Notes under the pieces: generated by a model | What the model was told of the DNA's origin: nothing | Database searches by the model: none | The model's input: the letters and a program-made list of their open reading frames with translations, nothing else | Shown: positions 1 to 12,199 of the stretch, piece after piece | Numbering within the stretch: position 1 is the stretch's first letter | Layout of the letters: every line of letters begins with the position of its first letter | Made by a program: the position numbers and the translations under genes | Assembly: GCF_016920785.2 (NCBI RefSeq) | Contig: NW_024609857.1 | Coordinates: forward strand, 130,627,094 to 130,691,093 | Length of the DNA: 64,000 bases | Source of the DNA: Ixodes scapularis | Lineage: Eukaryota > Arthropoda > Arachnida > Ixodida > Ixodidae | Reading direction: 5' to 3'

Positions 1-3000
1 TTTTGTTGTTCTAGAAAGTGTGCGTTCATACTCGCTCCGAGCGCGCTACGCTCGAACCTTCCCCGCCGAATCCATGGGATAATGCCGCGCGCAGACTTGC
101 AGAAGGTTCTCGTTTATCCCTGCTTTTGTTGTTCTAGAAAGTGCGTGTTCATACTCGCTCCGAGCGCACTACGCGCGAACCTTCCCCGCCGAATCCATGG
201 GATATTGCCGCGCGCAGACTTGCAGAAGGTTCTCGTTTATCCCTGCTTTTGTTGTTCTAGAAAGTGCGTGTTCATACTCGCTCCGAGCGCGCTACGCTCG
301 AACCTTCCCCGCCGAATCCATGGGATAATGCCGCGCGCAGACTTGCAGAAGGTTCTCGTTTATCCCTGCTTTTGTTGTTCTAGAAAGTGCGTGTTCATAC
401 TCGCTCCGAGCGCGCTACGCTCGAACCTTCCCCGCCGAATCCATGGGATATTGCCGCGCGCAGACTTGCAGAAGGTTCTCGTTTATCCCTACTTTTGTTG
501 TTCTAGAAAGTGCGTGTTCATTCTCGCTCCGAGCGCGCTACGCTCGAACCTTCCCCGCCGAATCCATGGGATAATGCCGCGCGCAGACTTGCAGAAGGTT
601 CTCGTTTATCCCTGCTTTTGTTGTTCTAGAAAGTGCGTGTTCATACTCGCTCCGAGCGCGCTACGCTCGAACCTTCCCCGCCGAATCCATGGGATATTGC
701 CGCGCGCAGACTTGCAGAAGGTTCTCGTTTATCCCTGCTTTTGTTGTTCTAGAAAGTGCGTGTTCATACTCGCTCCGAGCGCGCTACGCTCGAACCTTCC
801 CCGCCGAATCCATGGGATAATGCCGCGCGCAGACTTGCAGAAGGTTTTCGTTTATCCCTGCTTTTGTTGTTCTAGAAAGTGCGTGTTCATACTCGCTCCG
901 AGCGCGCTACGCTCGAACCTTCCCCGCCGAATCCATGGGGTAATGCCGCGCGCAGACTTGCAGAAGGTTCTCGTTATCCCTGCTTTTGTTGTTCTAGAAA
1001 GTGCGTGTTCATACTCGCTCCGAGCGCGCTACGCTCGAACCTTCCCCGCCGAATCCATGGGATAATGCCGCGCGCAGACTTGCAGAAGGTTCTCGTTTAT
1101 CCCTGCTTTTGTTGTTCTAGAAAGTGCGTGTTCATACTCGCTCCGAGCGCGCTACGCTCGAACCTTCCCCGCCGAATCCATGGGATAATGCCGCGCGCAG
1201 ACTTGCAGAAGGTTCTCGTTTATCCCTGCTTTTGTTGTTCTAGAAAGTGCGTGTTCATACTCGCTCCGAGCGCGCTACGCTCGAACCTTCCCCGCCGAAT
1301 CCATGGGATAATGCCGCGCGCAGACTTGCAGAAGGTTCTCGTTTATCCCTGCTTTTGTTGTTCTAGAAAGTGCGTGTTCATACTCGCTCCGAGCGCGCTA
1401 CGCTCGAACCTTCCCCGCCGAATCCATGGGATATTGCCGCGCGCAGACTTGCAGAAGGTTCTCGTTTATCCCTGCTTTTGTTGTTCTAGAAAGTGCGTGT
1501 TCATACTCGCTCCGAGCGCGCTACGCTCGAACCTTCCCCGCCGAATCCATGGGATAATGCCGCGCGCAGACTTGCAGAAGGTTCTCGTTTATCCCTGCTT
1601 TTGTTGTTCTAGAAAGTGCGTGTTCATACTCGCTCCGAGCGCGCTACGCTCGAACCTTCCCCGCCGAATCCATGGGATATTGCCGCGCGCAGACTTGCAG
1701 AAGGTTCTCGTTTATCCCTGCTTTTGTTGTTCTAGAAAGTGCGTGTTCATACTCGCTCCGAGCGCGCTACGCTCGAACCTTCCCCGCCGAATCCATGGGA
1801 TAATGCCGCGCGCAGACTTGCAGAAGGTTCTCGTTTATCCCTGCTTTTGTTGTTCTAGAAAGTGCGTGTTCATACTCGCTCCGAGCGCGTTACGCTCGAA
1901 CCTTCCCCGCCGAATCCATGGGATATTGCCGCGCGCAGACTTGCAGAAGGTTCTCGTTTATCCCTGCTTTTGTTGTTCTAGAAAGTGCGTGTTCATACTC
2001 GCTCCGAGCGCGTTACGCTCGAACCTTCCCCGCCGAATCCATGGGATATTGCCGCGCGCAGACTTGCAGAAGGTTCTCGTTTATCCCTGCTTTTGTTGTT
2101 CAAGAAAGTGCGTGTTCATACTCGCTCCGAGCGCTCTACGCTCGAACCTTCCCCGCCGAATCCATGGGATATTGCCGCGCGCAGACTTGCAGAAGGTTCT
2201 CGTTTATCCCTGCTTTTGTTGTTCTAGAAAGTGCGTGTTCATACTCGCTCCGAGCGCGTTACGCTCGAACCTTCCCCGCCGAATCCATGGGATATTGCCG
2301 CGCGCAGACTTGCAGAAGGTTCTCGTTTATCCCTGCTTTTGTTGTTCTAGAAAGTGCGTGTTCATACTCGCTCCGAGCGCGCTACGCTCGAACCTTCCCC
2401 GCCGAATCCATGGGATAATGCCGCGCGCAGACTTGCAGAAGGTTCTCGTTTATCCCTGCTTTTGTTGTTCTAGAAAGTGCGTGTTCATACTCGCTCCGAG
2501 CGCGCTACGCTCGAACCTTCCCCGCCGAATCCATGGGATAATGCCACGCGCAGACTTGCAGAAGGTTCTCGTTTATCCCTGCTTTTGTTGTTCTAGAAAG
2601 TGCGTGTTCATACTCGCTCCGAGCGCGCTACGCTCGAACCTTCCCCGCCGAATCCATGGGATATTGCCGCGCGCAGACTTGCAGAAGGTTCTCGTTTATC
2701 CCTGCTTTTGTTGTTCTAGAAAGTGCGTGTTCATACTCGCTCCGAGCGCGCTACGCTCGAACCTTCCCCGCCGAATCCATGGGATAATGCCGCGCGCAGA
2801 CTTGCAGAAGGTTCTCGTTTATCCCTGCTTTTGTTGTTCTAGAAAGTGCGTGTTCATACTCGCTCCGAGCGCACTACGCGCGAACCTTCCCCGCCGAATC
2901 CATGGGATATTGCCGCGCGCAGACTTGCAGAAGGTTCTCGTTTATCCCTGCTTTTGTTGTTCTAGAAAGTGCGTGTTCATACTCGCTCCGAGCGCGCTAC

Positions 3001-3900
3001 GCTCGAACCTTCCCCGCCGAATCCATGGGATAATGCCGCGCGCAGACTTGCAGAAGGTTCTCGTTTATCCCTGCTTTTGTTGTTCTAGAAAGTGCGTGTT
3101 CATACTCGCTCCGAGCGCGCTACGCTCGAACCTTCCCCGCCGAATCCATGGGATATTGCCGCGCGCAGACTTGCAGAAGGTTCTCGTTTATCCCTGCTTT
3201 TGTTGTTCTAGAAAGTGCGTGTTCATACTCGCTCCGAGCGCGCTACGCTCGAACCTTCCCCGCCGAATCCATGGGATAATGCCGCGCGCAGACTTGCAGA
3301 AGGTTCTCGTTTATCCCTGCTTTTGTTGTTCTAGAAAGTGCGTGTTCATACTCGCTCCGAGCGCGCTACGCTCGAACCTTCCCCGCCGAATCCATGGGAT
3401 ATTGCCGCGCGCAGACTTGCAGAAGGTTCTGGTTTATCCCTGCTTTTGTTGTTCTAGAAAGTGCGTGTTCATTCTCGCTCCGAGCGCGCTACGCTCGAAC
3501 CTTCCCCGCCGAATCCATGGGATAATGCCGCGCGCAGACTTGCAGAAGTTTCTCGTTTATCCCTGCTTTTGTTGTTCTAGAAAGTGCGTGTTCATACTCG
3601 CTCCGAGCGCGCTACGCTCGAACCTTCCCCGCCGAATCCATGGGATATTGCCGCGCGCAGACTTGCAGAAGGTTCTCGTTTATCCCTGCTTTTGTTGTTC
3701 TAGAAAGTGCGTGTTCATACTCGCTCCGAGCGCGCTACGCTCGAACCTTCCCCGCCGAATCCATGGGATAATGCCGCGCGCAGACTTGCAGAAGGTTTTC
3801 GTTTATCCCTGCTTTTGTTGTTCTAGAAAGTGCGTGTTCATACTCGCTCCGAGCGCGCTACGCTCGAACCTTCCCCGCCGAATCCATGGGGTAATGCCGC
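1..3900 (+). repeat. Higher-order repeat A, 24-unit duplication (2.95 kb)
   Basis: Rare variants found near the window start recur in the same order further in. The GCGCACTACGCGCG variant is at 166 and 2871. The TTCATTCTCGC variant is at 521 and 3472. GGTTTTCG is at 841 and 3792, and CATGGGGTAATG has its changed T at 941 and 3892. The last three pairs are 2951 bp apart, which is 24 units minus the single base deleted near 975. The first pair is 22 units minus one base, so two units were gained or lost inside one copy. Confidence 0.8.
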
Positions 3901-6219
3901 GCGCAGACTTGCAGAAGGTTCTCGTTTATCCCTGCTTTTGTTGTTCTAGAAAGTGCGTGTTCATACTCGCTCCGAGCGCGCTACGCTCGAACCTTCCCCG
4001 CCGAATCCATGGGATAATGCCGCGCGCAGACTTGCAGAAGGTTCTCGTTTATCCCTGCTTTTGTTGTTCTAGAAAGTGCGTGTTCATACTCGCTCCGAGC
4101 GCGCTACGCTCGAACCTTCCCCGCCGAATCCATGGGATAATGCCGCGCGCAGACTTGCAGAAGGTTCTCGTTTATCCCTGCTTTTGTTGTTCTAGAAAGT
4201 GCGTGTTCATACTCGCTCCGAGCGCGCTACGCTCGAACCTTCCCCGCCGAATCCATGGGATAATGGCGCGCGCAGACTTGCAGAAGGTTCTCGTTTATCC
4301 CTGCTTTTGTTGTTCTAGAAAGTGCGTGTTCATACTCGCTCCGAGCGCGCTACGCTCGAACCTTCCCCGCCGAATCCATGGGATATTGCCGCGCGCAGAC
4401 TTGCAGAAGGTTCTCGTTTATCCCTGCTTTTGTTGTTCTAGAAAGTGCGTGTTCATACTCGCTCCGAGCGCGCTACGCTCGAACCTTCCCCGCCGAATCC
4501 ATGGGATAATGCCGCGCGCAGACTTGCAGAAGGTTCTCGTTTATCCCTGCTTTTGTTGTTCTAGAAAGTGCGTGTTCATACTCGCTCCGAGCGCGCTACG
4601 CTCGAACCTTCCCCGCCGAATCCATGGGATATTGCCGCGCGCAGACTTGCAGAAGGTTCTCGTTTATCCCTGCTTTTGTTGTTCTAGAAAGTGCGTGTTC
4701 ATACTCGCTCCGAGCGCGCTACGCTCGAACCTTCCCCGCCGAATCCATGGGATAATGCCGCGCGCAGACTTGCAGAAGGTTCTCGTTTATCCCTGCTTTT
4801 GTTGTTCTAGAAAGTGCGTGTTCATACTCGCTCCGAGCGCGCTACGCTCGAACCTTCCCCGCCGAATCCATGGGATAATGCCGCGCGCAGACTTGCAGAA
4901 GGTTCTCGTTTATCCCTGCTTTTGTTGTTCTAGAAAGTGCGTGTTCATACTCGCTCCGAGCGCGCTACGCTCGAACCTTCCCCGCCGAATCCATGGGATA
5001 ATGCCGCGCGCAGACTTGCAGAAGGTTCTCGTTTATCCCTGCTTTTGTTGTTCTAGAAAGTGCGTGTTCATACTCGCTCCGAGCGCGCTACGCTCGAACC
5101 TTCCCCGCCGAATCCATGGGATAATGCCGCGCGCAGACTTGCAGAAGGTTCTCGTTTATCCCTGCTTTTGTTGTTCTAGAAAGTGCGTGTTCATACTCGC
5201 TCCGAGCGCGCTACGCTCGAACCTTCCCCGCCGAATCCATGGGATATTGCCGCGCGCAGACTTGCAGAAGGTTCTCGTTTATCCCTGCTTTTGTTGTTCT
5301 AGAAAGTGCGTGTTCATACTCGCTCCGAGCGCGCTACGCTCGAACCTTCCCCGCCGAATCCATGGGATAATGCCGCGCGCAGACTTGCAGAAGGTTCTCG
5401 TTTATCCCTGCTTTTGTTGTTCTAGAAAGTGCGTGTTCATACTCGCTCCGAGCGCGCTACGCTCGAACCTTCCCCGCCGAATCCATGGGATATTGCCGCG
5501 CGCAGACTTGCAGAAGGTTCTCGTTTATCCCTGCTTTTGTTGTTCTAGAAAGTGCGTGTTCATACTCGCTCCGAGCGCGCTACGCTCGAACCTTCCCCGC
5601 CGAATCCATGGGATAATGCCGCGCGCAGATTTGCAGAAGGTTCTCGTTTATCCCTGCTTTTGTTGTTCTAGAAAGTGCGTGTTCATACTCGCTCCGAGCG
5701 CGCTACGCTCGAACCTTCCCCGCCGAATCCATGGGATAATGCCGCGCGCAGACTTGCAGAAGGTTCTCGTTTATCCCTGCTTTTGTTGTTCTAGAAAGTG
5801 CGTGTTCATACTCGCTCCGAGCGCGCTACGCTCGAACCTTCCCCGCCGAATCCATGGGATAATGCCGCGCGCAGACTTGCAGAAGGTTCTCGTTTATCCC
5901 TGCTTTTGTTGTTCTAGAAAGTGCGTGTTCATACTCGCTCCGAGCGCGCTACGCTCGAACCTTCCCCGCCGAATCCATGGGATAATGCCGCGCGCAGACT
6001 TGCAGAAGGTTCTCGTTTATCCCTGCTTTTGTTGTTCTAGAAAGTGCGTGTTCATACTCGCTCCGAGCGCGCTACGCTCGAACCTTCCCCGCCGAATCCA
6101 TGGGATAATGCCGCGCGCAGACTTGCAGAAGGTTCTCGTTTATCCCTGCTTTTGTTGTTCTAGAAAGTGCGTGTTCATACTCGCTCCGAGCGCGCTACGC
6201 TCGAACCTTCCCCGCCGAA

Positions 6220-9200
6220 TTCATGGGATATTGCCGCGCGCAGACTTGCAGAAGGTTCTCGTTTATCCCTGCTTTTGTTGTTCTAGAAAGTGCGTGTTCA
6301 TACTCGCTCCGAGCGCGCTACGCTCGAACCGTCCCCGCCGAATCCATGGGATAATGCCGCGCGCAGACTTGCAGAAGGTTCTCGTTTATCCCTGCTTTTG
6401 TTGTTCTAGAAAGTGCGTGTTCATACTCGCTCCGAGCGCGCTACGCTCGAACCTTCCCCGCCGAATCCATGGGATAATGCCGCGCGCAGACTTGCAGAAG
6501 GTTCTCGTTTATCCCTGCTTTTGTTGTTCTAGAAAGTGCGTGTTCATACTCGCTCCGAGCGCGCTACGCTCGAACCTTCCCCGCCGAATCCATGGGATAT
6601 TGCCGCGCGCAGACTTGCAGAAGGTTCTCGTTTATCCCTGCTTTTGTTGTTCTAGAAAGTGCGTGTTCATACTCGCTCCGAGCGCGCTACGCTCGAACCT
6701 TCAACGCCGAATCCATGGGATATTGCCGCGCGCAGACTTGCAGAAGGTTCTCGTTTATCCCTGCTTTTGTTGTTCTAGAAAGTGCGTGTTCATACTCGCT
6801 CCGAGCGCGCTACGCTCGAACCTTCCCCGCCGAATCCATGGGATAATGCCGCGCGCAGACTTGCAGAAGGTTCTCGTTTATCCCTGCTTTTGTTGTTCTA
6901 GAAAGTGCGTGTTCATACTCGCTCCGAGCGCGCTACGCTCGAACCTTCCCCGCCGAATTCATGGGATAATGCCGCGCGCAGACTTGCAGAAGGTTCTCGT
7001 TTATCCCTGCTTTTGTTGTTCTAGAAAGTGCGTGTTCATACTCGCTCCGAGCGCGCTACGCTCGAACCTTCCCCGCCGAATCCATGGGATATTGCCGCGC
7101 GCAGACTTGCAGAAGGTTCTCGTTTATCCCTGCTTTTGTTGTTCTAGAAAGTGCGTGTTCATACTCGCTCCGAGCGCGCTACGCTCGAACCTTCCCCGCC
7201 GAATCCATGGGATAATGCCGCGCGCAGACTTGCAGAAGGTTCTCGTTTATCCCTGCTTTTGTTGTTCTAGAAAGTGCGTGTTCATACTCGCTCCGAGCGC
7301 GCTACGCTCGAACCTTCCCCGCCGAATCCATGGGATAATGCCGCGCGCAGACTTGCAGAAGGTTCTCGTTTATCCGTGCTTTTGTTGTTCTAGAAAGTGC
7401 GTGTTCATACTCGCTCCGAGCGCGCTACGCTCGAACCTTCCCCGCCGAATCCATGGGATATTGCCGCGCGCAGACTTGCAGAAGGTTCTCGTTTATCCCT
7501 GCTTTTGTTGTTCTAGAAAGTGCGTGTTCATACTCGCTCCGAGCGCGCTACGCTCGAACCTTCCCCGCCGAATCCATGGGATATTGCCGCGCGCAGACTT
7601 GCAGAAGGTTCTCGTTTATCCCTGCTTTTGTTGTTCTAGAAAGTGCGTGTTCATACTCGCTCCGAGCGCGCTACGCTCGAACCTTCCCCGCCGAATCCAT
7701 GGGATATTGCCGCGCGCAGACTTGCAGAAGGTTCTCGTTTATCCCTGCTTTTGTTGTTCTAGAAAGTGCGTGTTCATACTCGCTCCGAGCGCGCTACGCT
7801 CGAACCTTCCCCGCCGAATCCATGGGATATTGCCGCGCGCAGACTTGCAGAAGGTTCTCGTTTATCCCTGCTTTTGTTGTTCTAGAAAGTGCGTGTTCAT
7901 ACTCGCTCCGAGCGCGCTACGCTCGAACCTTCCCCGCCGAATCCATGGGATATTGCCGCGCGCAGACTTGCAGAAGGTTCTCGTTTATCCCTGCTTTTGT
8001 TGTTCTAGAAAGTGCGTGTTCATACTCGCTCCGAGCGCGCTACGCTCGAACCTTCCCCGCCGAATCCATGGGATAATGCCGCGCGCAGACTTGCAGAAGG
8101 TTCTCGTTTATCCCTGCTTTTGTTGTTCTAGAAAGTGCGTGTTCATACTCGCTCCGAGCGCGCTACGCTCGAACCTTCCCCGCCGAATCCATGGGATATT
8201 GCCGCGCGCAGACTTGCAGAAGGTTCTCGTTTATCCCTGCTTTTGTTGTTCTAGAAAGTGCGTGTTCATACTCGCTCCGAGCGCGCTACGCTCGAACCTT
8301 CCCCGCCGAATCCATGGGATAATGCCGCGCGCAGACTTGCAGAAGGTTCTCGTTTATCCCTGCTTTTGTTGTTCTAGAAAGTGCGTGTTCATACTCGCTC
8401 CGAGCGCGCTACGCTCGAACCTTCCCCGCCGAATCCATGGGATAATGCCGCGCGCAGACTTGCTGAAGGTTCTCGTTTATCCCTGCTTTTGTTGTTCTAG
8501 AAAGTGCGTGTTCATACTCGCTCCGAGCGCGCTACGCTCGAACCTTCCCCGCCGAATCCATGGGATAATGCCGCGCGCAGACTTGCAGAAGGTTCTCGTT
8601 TATCCCTGCTTTTGTTGTTCTAGAAAGTGCGTGTTCATACTCGCTCCGAGCGCGCTACGCTCGAACCTTCCCCGCCGAATTCATGGGATATTGCCGCGCG
8701 CAGACTTGCAGAAGGTTCTCGTTTATCCCTGCTTTTGTTGTTCTAGAAAGTGCGTGTTCATACTCGCTCCGAGCGCGCTACGCTCGAACCTTCCCCGCCG
8801 AATCCATGGGATAATGCCGCGCGCAGACTTGCAGAAGGTTCTCGTTTATCCCTGCTTTTGTTGTTCTAGAAAGTGCGTGTTCATACTCGCTCCGAGCGCG
8901 CTACGCTCGAACCTTCCCCGCCGAATCCATGGGATAATGCCGCGCGCAGACTTGCAGAAGGTTCTCGTTTATCCCTGCTTTTGTTGTTCTAGAAAGTGCG
9001 TGTTCATACTCGCTCCGAGCGCGCTACGCTCGAACCTTCCCCGCCGAATCCATGGGATATTGCCGCGCGCAGACTTGCAGAAGGTTCTCGTTTATCCCTG
9101 CTTTTGTTGTTCTAGAAAGTGCGTGTTCATACTCGCTCCGAGCGCGCTACGCTCGAACCTTCAACGCCGAATCCATGGGATATTGCCGCGCGCAGACTTG

Positions 9201-10900
9201 CAGAAGGTTCTCGTTTATCCCTGCTTTTGTTGTTCTAGAAAGTGCGTGTTCATACTCGCTCCGAGCGCGCTACGCTCGAACCTTCCCCGCCGAATCCATG
9301 GGATAATGCCGCGCGCAGACTTGCAGAAGGTTCTCGTTTATCCCTGCTTTTGTTGTTCTAGAAAGTGCGTGTTCATACTCGCTCCGAGCGCGCTACGCTC
9401 GAACCTTCCCCGCCGAATTCATGGGATAATGCCGCGCGCAGACTTGCAGAAGGTTCTCGTTTATCCCTGCTTTTGTTGTTCTAGAAAGTGCGTGTTCATA
9501 CTCGCTCCGAGCGCGCTACGCTCGAACCTTCCCCGCCGAATCCATGGGATATTGCCGCGCGCAGACTTGCAGAAGGTTCTCGTTTATCCCTGCTTTTGTT
9601 GTTCTAGAAAGTGCGTGTTCATACTCGCTCCGAGCGCGCTACGCTCGAACCTTCCCCGCCGAATCCATGGGATAATGCCGCGCGCAGACTTGCAGAAGGT
9701 TCTCGTTTATCCCTGCTTTTGTTGTTCTAGAAAGTGCGTGTTCATACTCGCTCCGAGCGCGCTACGCTCGAACCTTCCCCGCCGAATCCATGGGATAATG
9801 CCGCGCGCAGACTTGCAGAAGGTTCTCGTTTATCCCTGCTTTTGTTGTTCTAGAAAGTGCGTGTTCATACTCGCTCCGAGCGCGCTACGCTCGAACCTTC
9901 CCCGCCGAATCCATGGGATATTGCCGCGCGCAGACTTGCAGAAGGTTCTCGTTTATCCCTGCTTTTGTTGTTCTAGAAAGTGCGTGTTCATACTCGCTCC
10001 GAGCGCGCTACGCTCGAACCTTCCCCGCCGAATCCATGGGATATTGCCGCGCGCAGACTTGCAGAAGGTTCTCGTTTATCCCTGCTTTTGTTGTTCTAGA
10101 AAGTGCGTGTTCATACTCGCTCCGAGCGCGCTACGCTCGAACCTTCCCCGCCGAATCCATGGGATATTGCCGCGCGCAGACTTGCAGAAGGTTCTCGTTT
10201 ATCCCTGCTTTTGTTGTTCTAGAAAGTGCGTGTTCATACTCGCTCCGAGCGCGCTACGCTCGAACCTTCCCCGCCGAATCCATGGGATATTGCCGCGCGC
10301 AGACTTGCAGAAGGTTCTCGTTTATCCCTGCTTTTGTTGTTCTAGAAAGTGCGTGTTCATACTCGCTCCGAGCGCGCTACGTTCGAACCTTCCCCGCCGA
10401 ATCCATGGGATATTGCCGCGCGCAGACTTGCAGAAGGTTCTCGTTTATCCCTGCTTTTGTTGTTCTAGAAAGTGCGTGTTCATACTCGCTCCGAGCGCGC
10501 TACGCTCGAACCTTCCCCGCCGAATCCATGGGATAATGCCGCGCGCAGACTTGCAGAAGGTTCTCGTTTATCCCTGCTTTTGTTGTTCTAGAAAGTGCGT
10601 GTTCATACTCGCTCCGAGCGCGCTACGCTCGAACCTTCCCCGCCGAATCCATGGGATATTGCCGCGCGCAGACTTGCAGAAGGTTCTCGTTTATCCCTGC
10701 TTTTGTTGTTCTAGAAAGTGCGTGTTCATACTCGCTCCGAGCGCGCTACGCTCGAACCTTCCCCGCCGAATCCATGGGATAATGCCGCGCGCAGACTTGC
10801 AGAAGGTTCTCGTTTATCCCTGCTTTTGTTGTTCTAGAAAGTGCGTGTTCATACTCGCTCCGAGCGCGCTACGCTCGAACCTTCCCCGCCGAATCCATGG
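6220..10900 (+). repeat. Higher-order repeat B, 20-unit tandem duplication (2460 bp)
   Basis: Three unusual variants recur exactly 2460 bp (20 units) apart: CGAATTCATGGGATATT at 6221 and 8681, CTTCAACGCC near 6700 and 9160, and CGAATTCATGGGATAATG near 6957 and 9417. A run of five consecutive GATATTG units (7453-8068 and 9913-10528) also matches. Private changes in single copies (TATCCGTGC near 7376, ACGTTCGAA near 10381) show slight divergence since the duplication. Confidence 0.88.
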
Positions 10901-12199
10901 GATATTGCCGCGCGCAGACTTGCAGAAGGTTCTCGTTTATCCCTGCTTTTGTTGTTCTAGAAAGTGCGTGTTCATACTCGCTCCGAGCGCGCTACGCTCG
11001 AACCTTCCCCGCCGAATCCATGGGATAATGCCGCGCGCAGACTTGCAGAAGGTTCTCGTTTATCCCTGCTTTTGTTGTTCTAGAAAGTGCGTGTTCATAC
11101 TCGCTCCGAGCGCGCTACGCTCGAACCTTCCCCGCCGAATCCATGGGATAATGCCGCGCGCAGACTTGCAGAAGGTTCTCGTTTATCCCTGCTTTTGTTG
11201 TTCTAGAAAGTGCGTGTTCATACTCGCTCCGAGCGCGCTACGCTCGAACCTTCCCCGCCGAATCCATGGGATAATGCCGCGCGCAGACTTGCAGAAGGTT
11301 CTCGTTTATCCCTGCTTTTGTTGTTCTAGAAAGTGCGTGTTCATACTCGCTCCGAGCGCGCTACGCTCGAACCTTCCCCGCCGAATCCATGGGATAATGC
11401 CGCGCGCAGACTTGCAGAAGGTTCTCGTTTATCCCTGCTTTTGTTGTTCTAGAAAGTGCGTGTTCATACTCGCTCCGAGCGCGCTACGCTCGAACCTTCC
11501 CCGCCGAATCCATGGGATATTGCCGCGCGCAGACTTGCAGAAGGTTCTCGTTTATCCCTGCTTTTGTTGTTCTAGAAAGTGCGTGTTCATACTCGCTCCG
11601 AGCGCGCTACGCTCGAACCTTCCCCGCCGAATCCATGGGATAATGCCGCGCGCAGACTTGCAGAAGGTTCTCGTTTATCCCTGCTTTTGTTGTTCTAGAA
11701 AGTGCGTGTTCATACTCGCTCCGAGCGCGCTACGCTCGAACCTTCCCCGCCGAATCCATGGGATATTGCCGCGCGCAGACTTGCAGAAGGTTCTCGTTTA
11801 TCCCTGCTTTTGTTGTTCTAGAAAGTGCGTGTTCATACTCGCTCCGAGCGCGCTACGCTCGAACCTTCCCCGCCGAATCCATGGGATAATGCCGCGCGCA
11901 GACTTGCAGAAGGTTCTCGTTTATCCCTGCTTTTGTTGTTCTAGAAAGTGCGTGTTCATACTCGCTCCGAGCGCGCTACGCTCGAACCTTCCCCGCCGAA
12001 TCCATGGGATAATGCCGCGCGCAGACTTGCAGAAGGTTCTCGTTTATCCCTGCTTTTGTTGTTCTAGAAAGTGCGTGTTCATACTCGCTCCGAGCGCGCT
12101 ACGCTCGAACCTTCCCCGCCGAATCCATGGGATAATGCCGCGCGCAGACTTGCAGAAGGTTCTCGTTTATCCCTGCTTTTGTTGTTCTAGAAAGTGCGT

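Noticed and set aside
1918..2418. Short ORFs starting MGYCRAQTC (also at 6592, 7453, 9052, 9913, 12865 and others)
   Set aside because: Second-frame shadows of the satellite, opened only where neighbouring units have GATATTG.
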